The notes beneath the pieces were generated by a model that was not told the DNA's origin, searched no databases, and worked only from the letters and a program-made list of their open reading frames with translations. This document shows positions 1 through 12,000 of a DNA stretch of 64,000 nucleotides, piece by piece. The DNA is taken from positions 268,485 to 332,484 of the forward strand of contig CAUEEP010000253.1 in NCBI GenBank assembly GCA_958450365.1. Direction: 5' to 3'. A program made the position numbers and the translations under genes. Position 1 is the stretch's first letter; every line of letters begins with the position of its first letter. Source of the stretch: Mesorhabditis belari (taxonomy: Eukaryota > Nematoda > Chromadorea > Rhabditida > Rhabditidae).

Positions 1-20
1 ATCATCGAATCGAATTTTAG

Positions 21-3000
21 AGTAATTTCCCCGCCTCTTCACCGACGAAACTCCAGGATTTGCGGAGCACAGTCGATTTGCTCACGTCGATCACCTTCTT
101 TCGCATGAAAGTGAGTAAATAGTTGAATAAATAGTCGAGCTTGAAATTTCTATAACTTTTTACAGAGACAAGACAGACAAGACAAAAAAAGGCTTGTCGC
201 CTTTTTTGGTTGGCTTTTTAGATACAGGATGGCTAAAAATTGCGATTTATTGCGACAAATCGAAAGGCCATTGTAGAATTGGATTTCATACTACTCTTTC
301 CATCAAAAATATCTTTTCCAGGTACTCGAATTGGCTTCACCGCCGCGCGCCTCGAATGTAGTCAAGGAGTGCGCGAAGGCGTGCATGCAAGTGAGTCAAA
401 TGAACAAAAAATACTAAAGCTTAGATAAAAAATCACCTAAGATAGGCAATATGTAGTAAATTCGTTTATAAATTATAATGTAATTGTTAAATGGGGGTTA
501 AGCGAAACCAAATAAAATAAATAAATAGGAACCAAGTAGGAACTACAGGGTGCGGCCAAAATATCCGGCGATGAAAAGACCGACTGGTCTTCAGAAAATT
601 AGCAGAAAAGCTTTATAGAATTTTACTGAAAATAACAACAACAGTCCAAATAACAAAATAAAAACAGTTAAATCTCAAAGTTTCCTCCTTTTTCCTTCAT
701 GCAAGCCCTAAGTCGCTTCGGCACATCGTCGACCGCGGCACGGAGAGTCTCAACGGGGATTTTTGCCCATTCCTTGATAAGGGTGGCTTTCAAATTAGCA
801 TGTGGAGCTGATGAGACCTTTGCCTTCAAGATTCCCGATATGGCGAAATCCATAGAATTGATGTCAGGTGAATTTGCAGGCCATTCTTCCGGGGTAATGA
901 AATCCACGTTTTGCTTGGCAAACCACTCCATGGTCTTTTTTTGCACGATGTGCTGGTGCAGAATCTTGTTGAAAGATCCAAGGTGCTCCAGAAAAGTGAT
1001 TATCAGCCCAAGGCTTCATATGCCTCATCAAAATTTCTTTTTCGTAGTAATTTTGATCAATTTTCACACCTGGCTGCACAAAAACAAGAGGTGTTTTTCC
1101 ATCAGCGGTCATCCCGGCCCAAACCATCAACGATTTTGGATGAGCCGATTTTTGGACAATTCTTCCCTGAGAATTTGCCGTGGCAACATCTTTTGTTAAA
1201 ATCCGATTATTTTGCTTGTTGAATTCCTGCTCAATTGTGAATGGCGCTTCATCCGACCAGAGAACCCTCCGATGCGTGCCACCCTTCAAACGCCGCAACA
1301 AAACTTTGCATTTCTTAAGTCTTTGTTTCACTTATTTATCAAAAAAATAACTTATTTATAAAAAAATAATTGAAACATATAAAAAAGAATAAAAAAATGC
1401 ATAAACATAAAAAGAAGCGTGAATAAATGAGTTTTCGCAGTATTATGGCTAAAAGTACGTTCCGCCGGATATTTTGGCCGCACCCTGTATAAGGAAACAA
1501 TTAAGAATCAAATAGAAACCAAATAGGAACTACATGGAAACAAATAGGAACCAAATAGAAACCAAATAAGAATCAAATAAGAACCAAAGAAGAATCAAAT
1601 AGGAATCAAATAAGAACCAAAGAAGAACCAAAGAAGAATCAAATAGGAACCAAATAGAAACCAAATAAGAACCAAATACCGTATTTCTTCGAATAGAAGA
1701 CCGGGTAAAGAGTATGATCGCGTACTCCTGCGTAGCAGCCCTTTTTAAAATTTCTTTTCTGCATAAAAGCTTTCAATGAAGCTATCGAGCTGGAAAATGG
1801 CTCAAAAATCTGTTAGCTCATGTGGTATTTTTGAGCCATTTTCCAGCTCTATAGCTTCATTGAAAGCTTTTATGCAGAAAAGATCTTCTAAATCTATTCG
1901 AAGAAATACGGTAAGAACCAAATAAGAACCAAATAAGAACCAAATAGGAACCAAATAAGAACCAAATAAGAACCAAATAGGAACCAAATAAGAATCAAAT
2001 AAGAATCAAATAAGAATCAAATAGGAATCAAATAAGAACCAAATAAGAACCAAATAAGAACCAAATAGAAACCAAATAAGAATCAAATAAGAATCAAATA
2101 GGAATCAAATAGGAACTACATGGAACCAAATAGAAACCAAATAGGTACGGAAAAAATTAATGTCGTATTTTTTCACTAAAGTTCCAACGTTCATAAAATT
2201 TTTATTTCAAAAGCAATTTAATCAAAGCAAAAACCAGTAGAATCTATACATGATTGCCAACGTTTGGCTAACTTTTCAATTCCTAAAGTGTAGAACGCGG
2301 ACCCCATTGAATCGATAAACTCCTTGATGCCATTTTCGATCTCCCCTTGAGTAGCAAAGCATTTCTCCGATAAGAAGTGATCGAGGAACTTGAAAAAGTG
2401 GAAATCTGTAGGCGACAAATTAGGAGAATATGGAGCATGAGGGTCGACTTCAATGTGCAGCTCGTTCAATTTTTGAAGAGTCTTTAGTGAACAATGCGGG
2501 CGGGCGTTGTGTTGCAATAGGATGGGACTCTTCCAAAATAAGAAAGAAACCAAATAAGAACCAAATAGGAACTACATGGAAACAAATAGGAACCAAATAT
2601 GAACTACATGGAAAATAGAAACCAAGCTCACTCTTGAGCTTTGAGCTTTGAGCACAAGGGAATCTGAAACCACAAAAAGCCGTGCTGAAACAAATCTGTG
2701 ATATGAAAAAAGCAATTGATAGCAAGCAAAATGTACTTTGTGTTCAAATTTGTAAACAAAACCCTTCTGGCTTACTTGATTCTTCATTTTTCTCGTGAAA
2801 CCAAAGCGTTGCTGTGAGAAAAGCGAGGGATTAGCGCCAGAAGGGATACGTTTACAGATTTGAGCAGCTTTTTCAGCTGTCAGCCAAAAAGCCAGCTTTT
2901 TTTATGAGATATCAGGTCAAATTTTCTTGCAAAGTCTCATCCTAGAATAACTAACTATTTAACTAACTATTTAAGATGTTAAGGGGGCCCAGAAAGGGAA

Positions 3001-6000
3001 GGGTCTGTGGTCGACCCCGTCCGATCTGCCAAGTTGAGCAGCGTCGGCGCGGGTTAGTCGTGGGTTCGACTCCCATGGGTTCCCCTCCGAGCGCCCCAGC
3101 CCGGCCATCGGAGTATCATCGGCTACGACAACTACACTTCTGCCTCAGTAAATGTGGAAGCGGGTTGTGATCTGCGCTAAGTGCGAAGACAGATCAAATC
3201 ATTATTTATTTATTTATTATTTAAGATGTTAAACTATTTTCAAGATGTTAAATCTTCTTTTCCATTTCAAATCCCCTTTTTCAGGCCACCTACCAGATGC
3301 TTTTCGAGCGCTGCTGTGAGAGTGGTGGGCCATCAGTGGACTCAGTGCAATTCTGGTATTATTTCATCGACGAGTTGATGCGAACGATTGAAGAAGATCA
3401 ACAGGATTATACACCCGCGTTGAATCAATTCCCGCAGGTTTGAAAACAAAAAATAAAGTGCTCAACGATGCTCAACAAAGTGCTCAAAAGAACCCTACAG
3501 CCCACGTAGGCTCGGTTTTTCTTTATCAGCTACAAATTTTACCTGTAAAGCCACAGATCTACTATATATAAAAGAGAAGTGTCTGCCTGTTTGTACAGGC
3601 ATTTTCTCGGCCATTTTTTGACTAATAAAGCTAAAAATTCTTTAAAAAACTTTAGAATATATCGTAGTTTTGCCATTTTGAAAAAAATCTTAAAGATCAA
3701 AGTTGGGTGAACCACCCGGGAATCGAACCCGGACCCTGTGGGTTGTAGCCAAGGGCACTGCCGACTGCGCCATAGTCACCAGAGGAAGCTGAGAAAATCT
3801 AGCCAGATAAAAACATCTAGGCTGGTTTTTCTAGCTGAATGTCGCGTGGCGCCTTGGGCTTGTCATTGATAAAACCTTTTCTTTTGCCTGCTCTTCCCAT
3901 CGGTCTCGTGGTGTAGTGGTTATCACATCTGTCTAACACACAGAAGGTCGGCGGTTCGATCCCGCCCGAGATCATTTTCGTTTTTTCTTGAAAAATTTCA
4001 CCAACCAAAGCTACACAAAATTTCACTAGACACTTTAAAAGCACTTTAAAGCACTTTTGAGCGCTTTAAAATACTATTCTAGCCGTGACACGGCTACACA
4101 AAGACAAAATCAATAATTATATACCTCCTAGACATGGGAATTTCCACAAAAACTAAAATTCCGACCCGAACCTAATTCCACCTTCGTTTTCTTCGCCGCT
4201 TCTTGGCAGATTGCTCTGAAATTTTGTCTACAGATACAAATCGACATTTCCAGCTTGTAGACAAAATTTCAGAGCAATCGGCCAAGAAACGACCGAGAAA
4301 ACGAAGATGGTATTAGGTTTAGGTTGGAATTTTCCCGTGTCTATTACCTAGCAGGTAGATTAGGTGTCAAAAGCTTTACGATAGCTATATTAGCTCTATT
4401 GAAGCTCTATTAGTTCTATTGAAGCTATATTAACTCCATTGAAGCTCTATTGAAGCTATATTAGCGTTATTGAAGCTATATTAGCTTTATTGAAGCTAGA
4501 TTAGCTCTATTGATGCTATATTGAAGCTATATCAGCTCCATTGAAGCTATATTGAAGCTATATTAGCTTTATTGAAGCTATATTAGCTCTATTGAAGCTC
4601 TATTGAAGCTCTATTAGCTCTGGCTCTATTGAAGCTCTATTAGCCTTCAAACTACTAGCCTAAACTCTCAATAATGACTACCATTCCTTTACGAGGCTAA
4701 AAAAGTCATTCAGTGACTGAATAGTACAGGCTGTATGATTCAAAAACTCTTAGCTTGCTCAACAAAAACTTATTTCCAGGAGCTCAACGTTGGTCAATTA
4801 TCCGCGGCAACGCTGTGGTACTCGTACAAGATGGATCTCCAGATTGCATTGGAAGGTGAAAAGATCAAAATCTATAGTGTAAATGAAATGCCAATATTTC
4901 TAGAACACGCCGAAAAGAAGAAATGTCAGACGCGAGAATACATGAATTTGTACTTCAAAGTGAAAGGGTTCTACTTCAAGTACATCGCCGATTTGCCCCA
5001 ATATAAACAGTCGATTCCCGAGTTCCCAGCGTGAGTTTTTAATGATAATAATGTAATCAATGCTCAGAGTGAACAGAGTGATTTAAAAGTTGATTTAAAA
5101 GTTCAACAACTTTTTACTAAAACTACTAAACTTCATTTTAAAAAAAAAACTGAGGAAAGCTATTCAATTAAACTTTTTTTAAATGACAATTCAATGAAAA
5201 TCTTAATAAAATTATTTCAAATAAATAATAAGTCTATAGCTAAATTAATCAACTTTTTTGATCTAATACGGCTCCAATACGGTTCCAATAAGGTTTTTTT
5301 AAATTAGCTTTAAAGCTAATAGCTTTCCTCTTGTTTTAAAGCTAATAACTTTCCTAAAAGCTAAATTTCTTCTTTGAGCCGCTACCCAAATTAATCAACT
5401 TTTAATGTTTATACAGGCTCAGGCTCAGGCTTAGGCTCAGGCTTAGGCTTAGGCTTAGGCTTAGGCTTAGCTTAGGCTTAGGCTTAGGCTTAGGCTTAGG
5501 CTTAGGCTTAGGCTTAGGCTTAGGCTTAGGCTTAGGCTTAGGCTTAGGCTTAGGCTTAGGCTTAGGCTTAGGCTTAGGCTTAGGCTTAGGCTTAGGCTTA
5601 GGCTTAGCTCAGGCTCAGGACTAGAAAATTGAAAAGAAAAGTCGATTTTGGCATAAAGTAAAATGATTCAACACTTCTTAAAATATCAATATTTTTAAAA
5701 AGAAAACCCCAGCCGGGTTTTCTTTAAATAGAAAACCCGGATTACCTTTTCCGAAATTAGAAACTCACTCTTTTGAGTAAAAGAGAGCTGAGTAAAAGAG
5801 ATTTGTAGTCGACAAAAGAATTCATTTGTACTACTGAAAAGGGGAAAATCCGCTGATTTCCGAGATTTCCGGGATTTCCGGGATTTCTCTATTTGCTTTT
5901 TCAAATCTTTTTTCTATTCTTTTTTCTATTCTATTTCAATTTTCCATTCTTCTCTATTTCTTAACATTTTTTCGATCTTTTACCCATTTTTTTGCTCTTT

Positions 6001-9000
6001 CTTATTCACCGGATGTTGCCGGGAATGGGCTTTCTCCGGTCTCTTTTTGGTTCAAAAGCTCTTCTGAAAATGAAAGAAAAAGCTTTCGATAACTAGAATT
6101 TATCTAAATTTAGCTAGATTTTTCTAAATTGATCTAGATTTATCTGTATTTATGTAGATTTATCTTAATTTATCTAAATTGATCTAGATTTACCTAGATT
6201 TATCTAGATTTATCTAGATTTATCTAAATTTATTTAAATTGATCTAAATTGATCTAAATTGATCTAAATTGATCTAAATTGATCTAAATTGATCTAAATT
6301 TATCTAGATTTATCTAGATTTATCTTAATTTATCTTAATTTATCTTAATTTCTCCAAATTTCTCCTCTTTTTTGGCCTTTTTGGCCTTTTCTCTCTGAAG
6401 ACTTTAAACCAAAGAAACCTTGATTTTTAGTTTCTTTTTTCCACCTTATCCTTTTAGAAATCATTTCATAGCGCTTTTTTTGACTAACTATAAAAATTCT
6501 GAACATATCTTTATTCATATAAACACTTGAAAGCTTAAAACCCGTTAAAACCCATTAAAACCCGTTAAAACCCGTTAAAACCCGTTAAAACCCGTTAAAA
6601 CCCGTTAGAACCCGTTAAAACCCGTTAAAACCCGTTAAAACCCGTTAAAACCCGTTAAAACCCGTTAGAACCCGTTAGAACCCGTTAAAACCCGTTAAAA
6701 CCCATTAAAACCCGTTAAAACCCGCTAAAACCCGTTAAAACCCGTTAAAACCCGCTAAAACCCGTTAGAACCCGTTAAAACCCGTTAGAACCCGTTAGAA
6801 CCCGTTAAAACCCATTAAAACCCATTAAAACCCGTTAAAACCCGTTAGAACCCGTTAGAACCCGTTAAAACCCATTAAAACCCATTAAAACCCGTTAGAA
6901 CCCGTTAAAATCTACTCTTTTACGAAAGCTTTAAGTTGGTTCATCCCGTTTGTGATGGATTGGTTGAATGAGAACGATGAGCACTCGATGGACATCCTCC
7001 GAAATGCCTATAATATGTAAGTTTAAGATAAAGTTTGAAATATCGAATATATTTGAAATATATTGGATAAATGTAAAAATCGTTTCCAGGGACAAGAAAG
7101 ATCAATTCCCACAAACGTCTGAGCACACGAAATTCTCGAATTCGGTCGTCGACGTGTTCTCACAGCTCAACGAGGCGTTGAAGCTCTTGAAACAGGTGAT
7201 TTGGTTTATAATTAGCCTTCCATGTGATTTGGTTTATAATTAGCCTTCGGATTTTTTGGAAGAAGGTTAGAAGCTAGCCAGAGCCTAGTTTTCTACTAAC
7301 CGGATCTGGTCGGACCTAAAAGGATCTAAGATCTGGCCTCTATCTAAGGAAAGTGCCTCTAAGGAGTATCTAAGGAATAGCTATAAGTGCCAGTCTAGTG
7401 TCTGATCTAGCTTGATCTGGAGTAGGGTCTGATTTGGTCTAGTCAGGTCGTTGATCTAGTCAAGCCGTTGATCTAGTCAGGCTGTTGATCTAGTCAGGCT
7501 GTTGATCTAGTCAGGCCATTGATCTAGTCAGGCTATTGATCTAGTCAGGTCGTTGATCTAGTCAAGCCGTTGATCTAGTCAGGCTGTTGATCTAGTCAGG
7601 CTGTTGATCTAGTCAGGCCATTGATCTAGTCAGGCTATTGATCTAGTCAGGTCGTTGATCTAGTCAAGCCGTTGATCTAGTCAGGCTGTTGCTCCGTTCC
7701 CGGAACTTCCGGCGGGAAATTCGCTGACCGAGTATTCCGGCGGAGCGAAATTTTCCCCTACAAAGTTTCCTGCAGAGACGAAAGATTCCATAAAGGATTG
7801 AGGAAACATTTCTGTATACACAGTTTAAATAAATACACAATTTAAATAAAAATCCTCTAAGATATAGTAATATAATAGTTGCAAATTTCCAGATGGACTG
7901 CCCGAACCCGGAGGTCTACTCAGAAATGATGCGACGCTTCTCGAAAACCCTCAACAAGGTACAGTAATCTACCATAATCTACAGTAATCAAGCTAATAGA
8001 TAATAGAGAGATAACTTTTCTAATAGACAATAGAAAGCTAATAGACAATAGAAAGCTAATTTTCTTATATCCAAAATTCCAGGTGCTATTAGCGTATGCG
8101 GATATGGTGCAAAAGGATTTCTCGCAATTCACCCAAAACGAGAAGTTGGCCTGCATTTTGATGAACAACGTGCAACAGCTTAGGTATGCAAATTTAACAA
8201 TAGATAAGTTTAGATAGAAATTAGATCTAGATAAATTCTACATTTCTAGAAATATTTATGCAAATTTTTCAGGGTTCAACTCGAGAAAATCTATGAAAAC
8301 ATGGGCGGGAATGAGCTCGACTCGGAGGCCAGCCAGGTTCGATATTTAGATTAGCTATCCGGATTTGAATCTGGACTTGAACTCATTTTGCTTGGACATG
8401 ATAGGGTTCATCGGGTGATGTGATGCTAAATTTACGTCAATGAGAAAAGATAACAGTGTTTGGTGAACTTTGTACATTTCTATTCATTTTTAATCACTCA
8501 CTATCGGATCTAGATCTGGACTAGAGCCTGGATCTAGATCTGGACTAGAGCCTGGATCTAGATCTGGACTAGAACTTGGATCTAGATCTGGACTAGCGCC
8601 TGGATCTAGTTCTGGACTAGAGCCTGGATCTAGATCTGGACGAAAGCCTGGATCTAGATCTGGACTAGAGTCTGGATCTAGATCTGGACTAGATTCTGGA
8701 TCTAGATCTGGACTAGAGCCTGGATCTAGATCTGAGCTTGAACCTGGATCTAGGTCTAGACTAGAGTCTGGATCTAGATCTGGACTAGAGCCTGGATCTA
8801 GATCTGGACTAGAGCCTGGATCTAGATCCGGACCAGAGCCTGGATCTAGATCTGGACTTGAACCTGGATCTAGATCGGATCTTGAACTTGGCTCTAGATC
8901 TGAACTTGGACTACTTGCTGAACATACCCCTAAACCCTGATTCGGATATCCATTAAAATACAATATCCACAAAATATAGATATTATCTATTATCCTCAAA

Positions 9001-12000
9001 TTTTAGGTGCTAACAAACTTGCAAAAGAAGCTGAACACCGTATTGGACAAGCTGAGTCGACAGGTTGGTTTGGGAAAATTTGTGCTATGAATAAAATATT
9101 CAATTGGATATAATAGATAGCTTAATAGATGAATATAACAGTTATTCAACTAATACAAGATATTTAGTTCGCTGTCTCGCTTGAGCGCGGAATTGAGGAG
9201 CAGATGAACGAGTTGAGCACTCGTTTATCCAAAGTCAAAGGCCCACAACAGCAGAAAACCCAAGTGCAACAGGTAGGCAAAGCAATAAATAAGCTAATTT
9301 GTCAGTATAAAAGATATCTGACTATAAAAACATATCTGACTCATCAATTACAGGAAGTGGACATGGTTTTGGAACCATTGATGGATATGATGGAAGGCTC
9401 TTTACAAAGATATGCTCAGGGTTGCGAGAAGACTGTGCTCAAATATTTGCTAAAGGTTTGAATAGAGCTTGAAAGCAAAAAACGTTGATCGATCGATCGA
9501 AATCATGATCGATCGATCATCAGATGAGGTCGTAACTTGTTCTTAGATTTGAGGCTATAAAATCTTATAGCTAATTGATGAAAATTTGCTCTTATCGTTG
9601 AATAATGAATCTTTTAGTCTATGTTAATCTTAAAGCTTAAAGATATTCAGTTATTCGAGTTGTTTTTGATTAATGAAGATTGATTTTTCATGTTCTTACT
9701 GTTCTTACTGTTCTTACTGTTCTTCTTATTGTTCTTACTGTTCTTACAAGGTCTAAAAACAGGGCGAAAGTGCAGTAAAGCATTCGTCAATTCTTTTTCA
9801 ATAAAAATGATAGTTTAATTTAATCTCCAGCATAAAATACTGTATCTAATCAAATCAAATCAAATCTAATCAAATCAAATCTATATCAAAAACATTTTAA
9901 GATTGAAATTTTTCAGGAACTCTGGCGAATGACCATCCAAGGAATGGAGCGAATCGTCGTTTTGCCTCCATTGGCTGACAAAGCTGCGGTAAGGTTTTTG
10001 TGATTTTAGATTCCTTTTCGGCACAGATTTGGTTCCTTTTCGGTACAGATTTGATTCCTTTTCTCTACAGATTTGGCTAGGCTAAGTAAACTAGACCTGT
10101 AACCTAGGCCAGGTAAACTAGACTTGTAAACTAGGCCAGGTAAACTAGGCCAGGTAAACTAGACCTGTAACCTAGGCCAGATAAACTAGGCCTGTAAACT
10201 AGGCTCTACAGATTTGATTCCTTTTCGGTACAGATTTGGTTCCTTTTCGGTACAGACTTTGTTCCTTTCTCTACAGATTTGATTCCTTTTCTCTGCAGAT
10301 AATGAATGAAAAATTAGATAATGAAAAACCAAAAAAAATCAAGAAATCAAATGTATTTAGCTTAAATAGCTTATTATTCAAAAGCTTATTCAAAAATTGT
10401 ATCTAAAATCAATTCCAGATCCTTCGCCAATTGCCAAACGCAAAAATCGGCGGCGCGATGAAGTTAGCGTCAAATTTGAAAGATATGAAGAACATGAATT
10501 CAGTGAAAGAGATGATGGTTTGTCATTTGAAAATAGATTATAAGATAGGTGTTTTAAAATAGAGCTTTTAAAATAGATGTTTTAATGATAATTGTTTTAC
10601 GTTGTACTTTTAGGACTTGGCGAGAGACTCGGAGCGAGCGTTGAGCCCGAAACAGTGCACTGTGTTGGACGCGGCTTTGGATATGATAAAGGTTCGTTTT
10701 CGTTTTCGATTCTTTTTAGAAATAGAGCTTGAACTAGATTTGAAAAAATATAATCAAATCCAAAAATAAATTTAGGAATCTTTTCACGCTGGTGGGATGG
10801 GCTTGAAGAAATCGTTCTTCGAGAAAAGTCCAGAGTTGCAATCGCTGAAATATGCGCTCTCGTTGTACACACAGACGACGGAACAACTCATCAAAACTTT
10901 CATCCGATCACAGACGAATCAAGGTAAGTAAGAAGAAAATAAGTGAGGCAGTGATTAGAAAAGCGTAAGGCTTAGGCTCTTCAGTCAATCTTCAATTGAC
11001 AAGATTCTACAGGCTGTTCAATATTTATTGAGACCAGTAGATTACTAGATTTAGAGCTTATTTTGTACAAGTTTAATGTGAAAAAGAAAACACACTTATC
11101 AATACGCTCAACGTTAACAACTTTAAATTACTTTTTTCAAAAGCTTTGCTGTTGCTTCCTGTCGTTGCTGTCCACTTGTTGCTTTCCTAGAAACACCTGT
11201 GGAAAGCGGCTACTGAATAAATTGAATTTGTCACAAACTCTCGTTAAGCTTAAGAACCATAACTAAAATCCATAACTAAAATGAAGAAGAACCATAACTA
11301 AAATCTGATTCTAACATTTTAATGTCTCGTAGCTTCTAAAACTGTTAAATAGTGAAGACTTTCTCATCGTTAAACAAGAACAACTGAGCTCTGATTCCCG
11401 TTGGTGAAATTTAGTGATCGAGTTTCGATGAATTGATTTTTGAAATATCAAAAATAGTCTACAAAGTCGAGTTTTTTCCAACTCTTTTGCAGTGCTTTGT
11501 TATTTTTTTTATAAATCAACCAAGCACTAAAGATCTGCGAGCTTAAAAGTCCCCATAAATACTGAACACTTTGTAATCTTTCTGAAGATTACAAGTTCTG
11601 CTGAAGCTAAAGCCAGAGATGTTCTGTGACCAAGAGCAAGCCAGTTAGAACATGATCAAAAGTCAGAGCCCGTATGCTACGCTTTGGGAAAAGTTCTGGC
11701 GATGTCTCTGATCTTTACGGCGGCACCTTTGATCTTTCCAGGAAAGCGTCCATGGTTTTCCCGCGAACTTTTCCTTAGAAAGTTCCTCGAAAAGTTTTGG
11801 CCGAAAGTTTTACCGAAAAACTTTCTGAGTACGAAAGTACGCTCCGCGTGATAACCATGAACGTTTTACCGGAAAGTTCAAAGGTGCAGAGATCAGAGAT
11901 CAGAGAAACAGACTGTTGTTTCAGACCGAAACTTTTCCCGGAGCGTAGGATACAGGCTCAAGTCTGAGCTAGGGCTAAGACCTGTCCTGGTAAAGAAAGG

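Noticed and set aside
699..1222. Two overlapping plus-strand frames at 699-1199 and 911-1222
   Set aside because: They are antisense to the Tc1-like transposase remnant on the minus strand.
6538..6907. CRISPR-like array
   Set aside because: Direct repeats without unique spacers, in a eukaryotic intron. The same holds for the arrays at 18102, 29595, 48503 and 51325.
8490..8999. 169-codon minus-strand frame of repeating DLDPGSSP
   Set aside because: It is the translation of a 24-bp tandem array within an unc-13 intron, with no splice signals or flanking domain.
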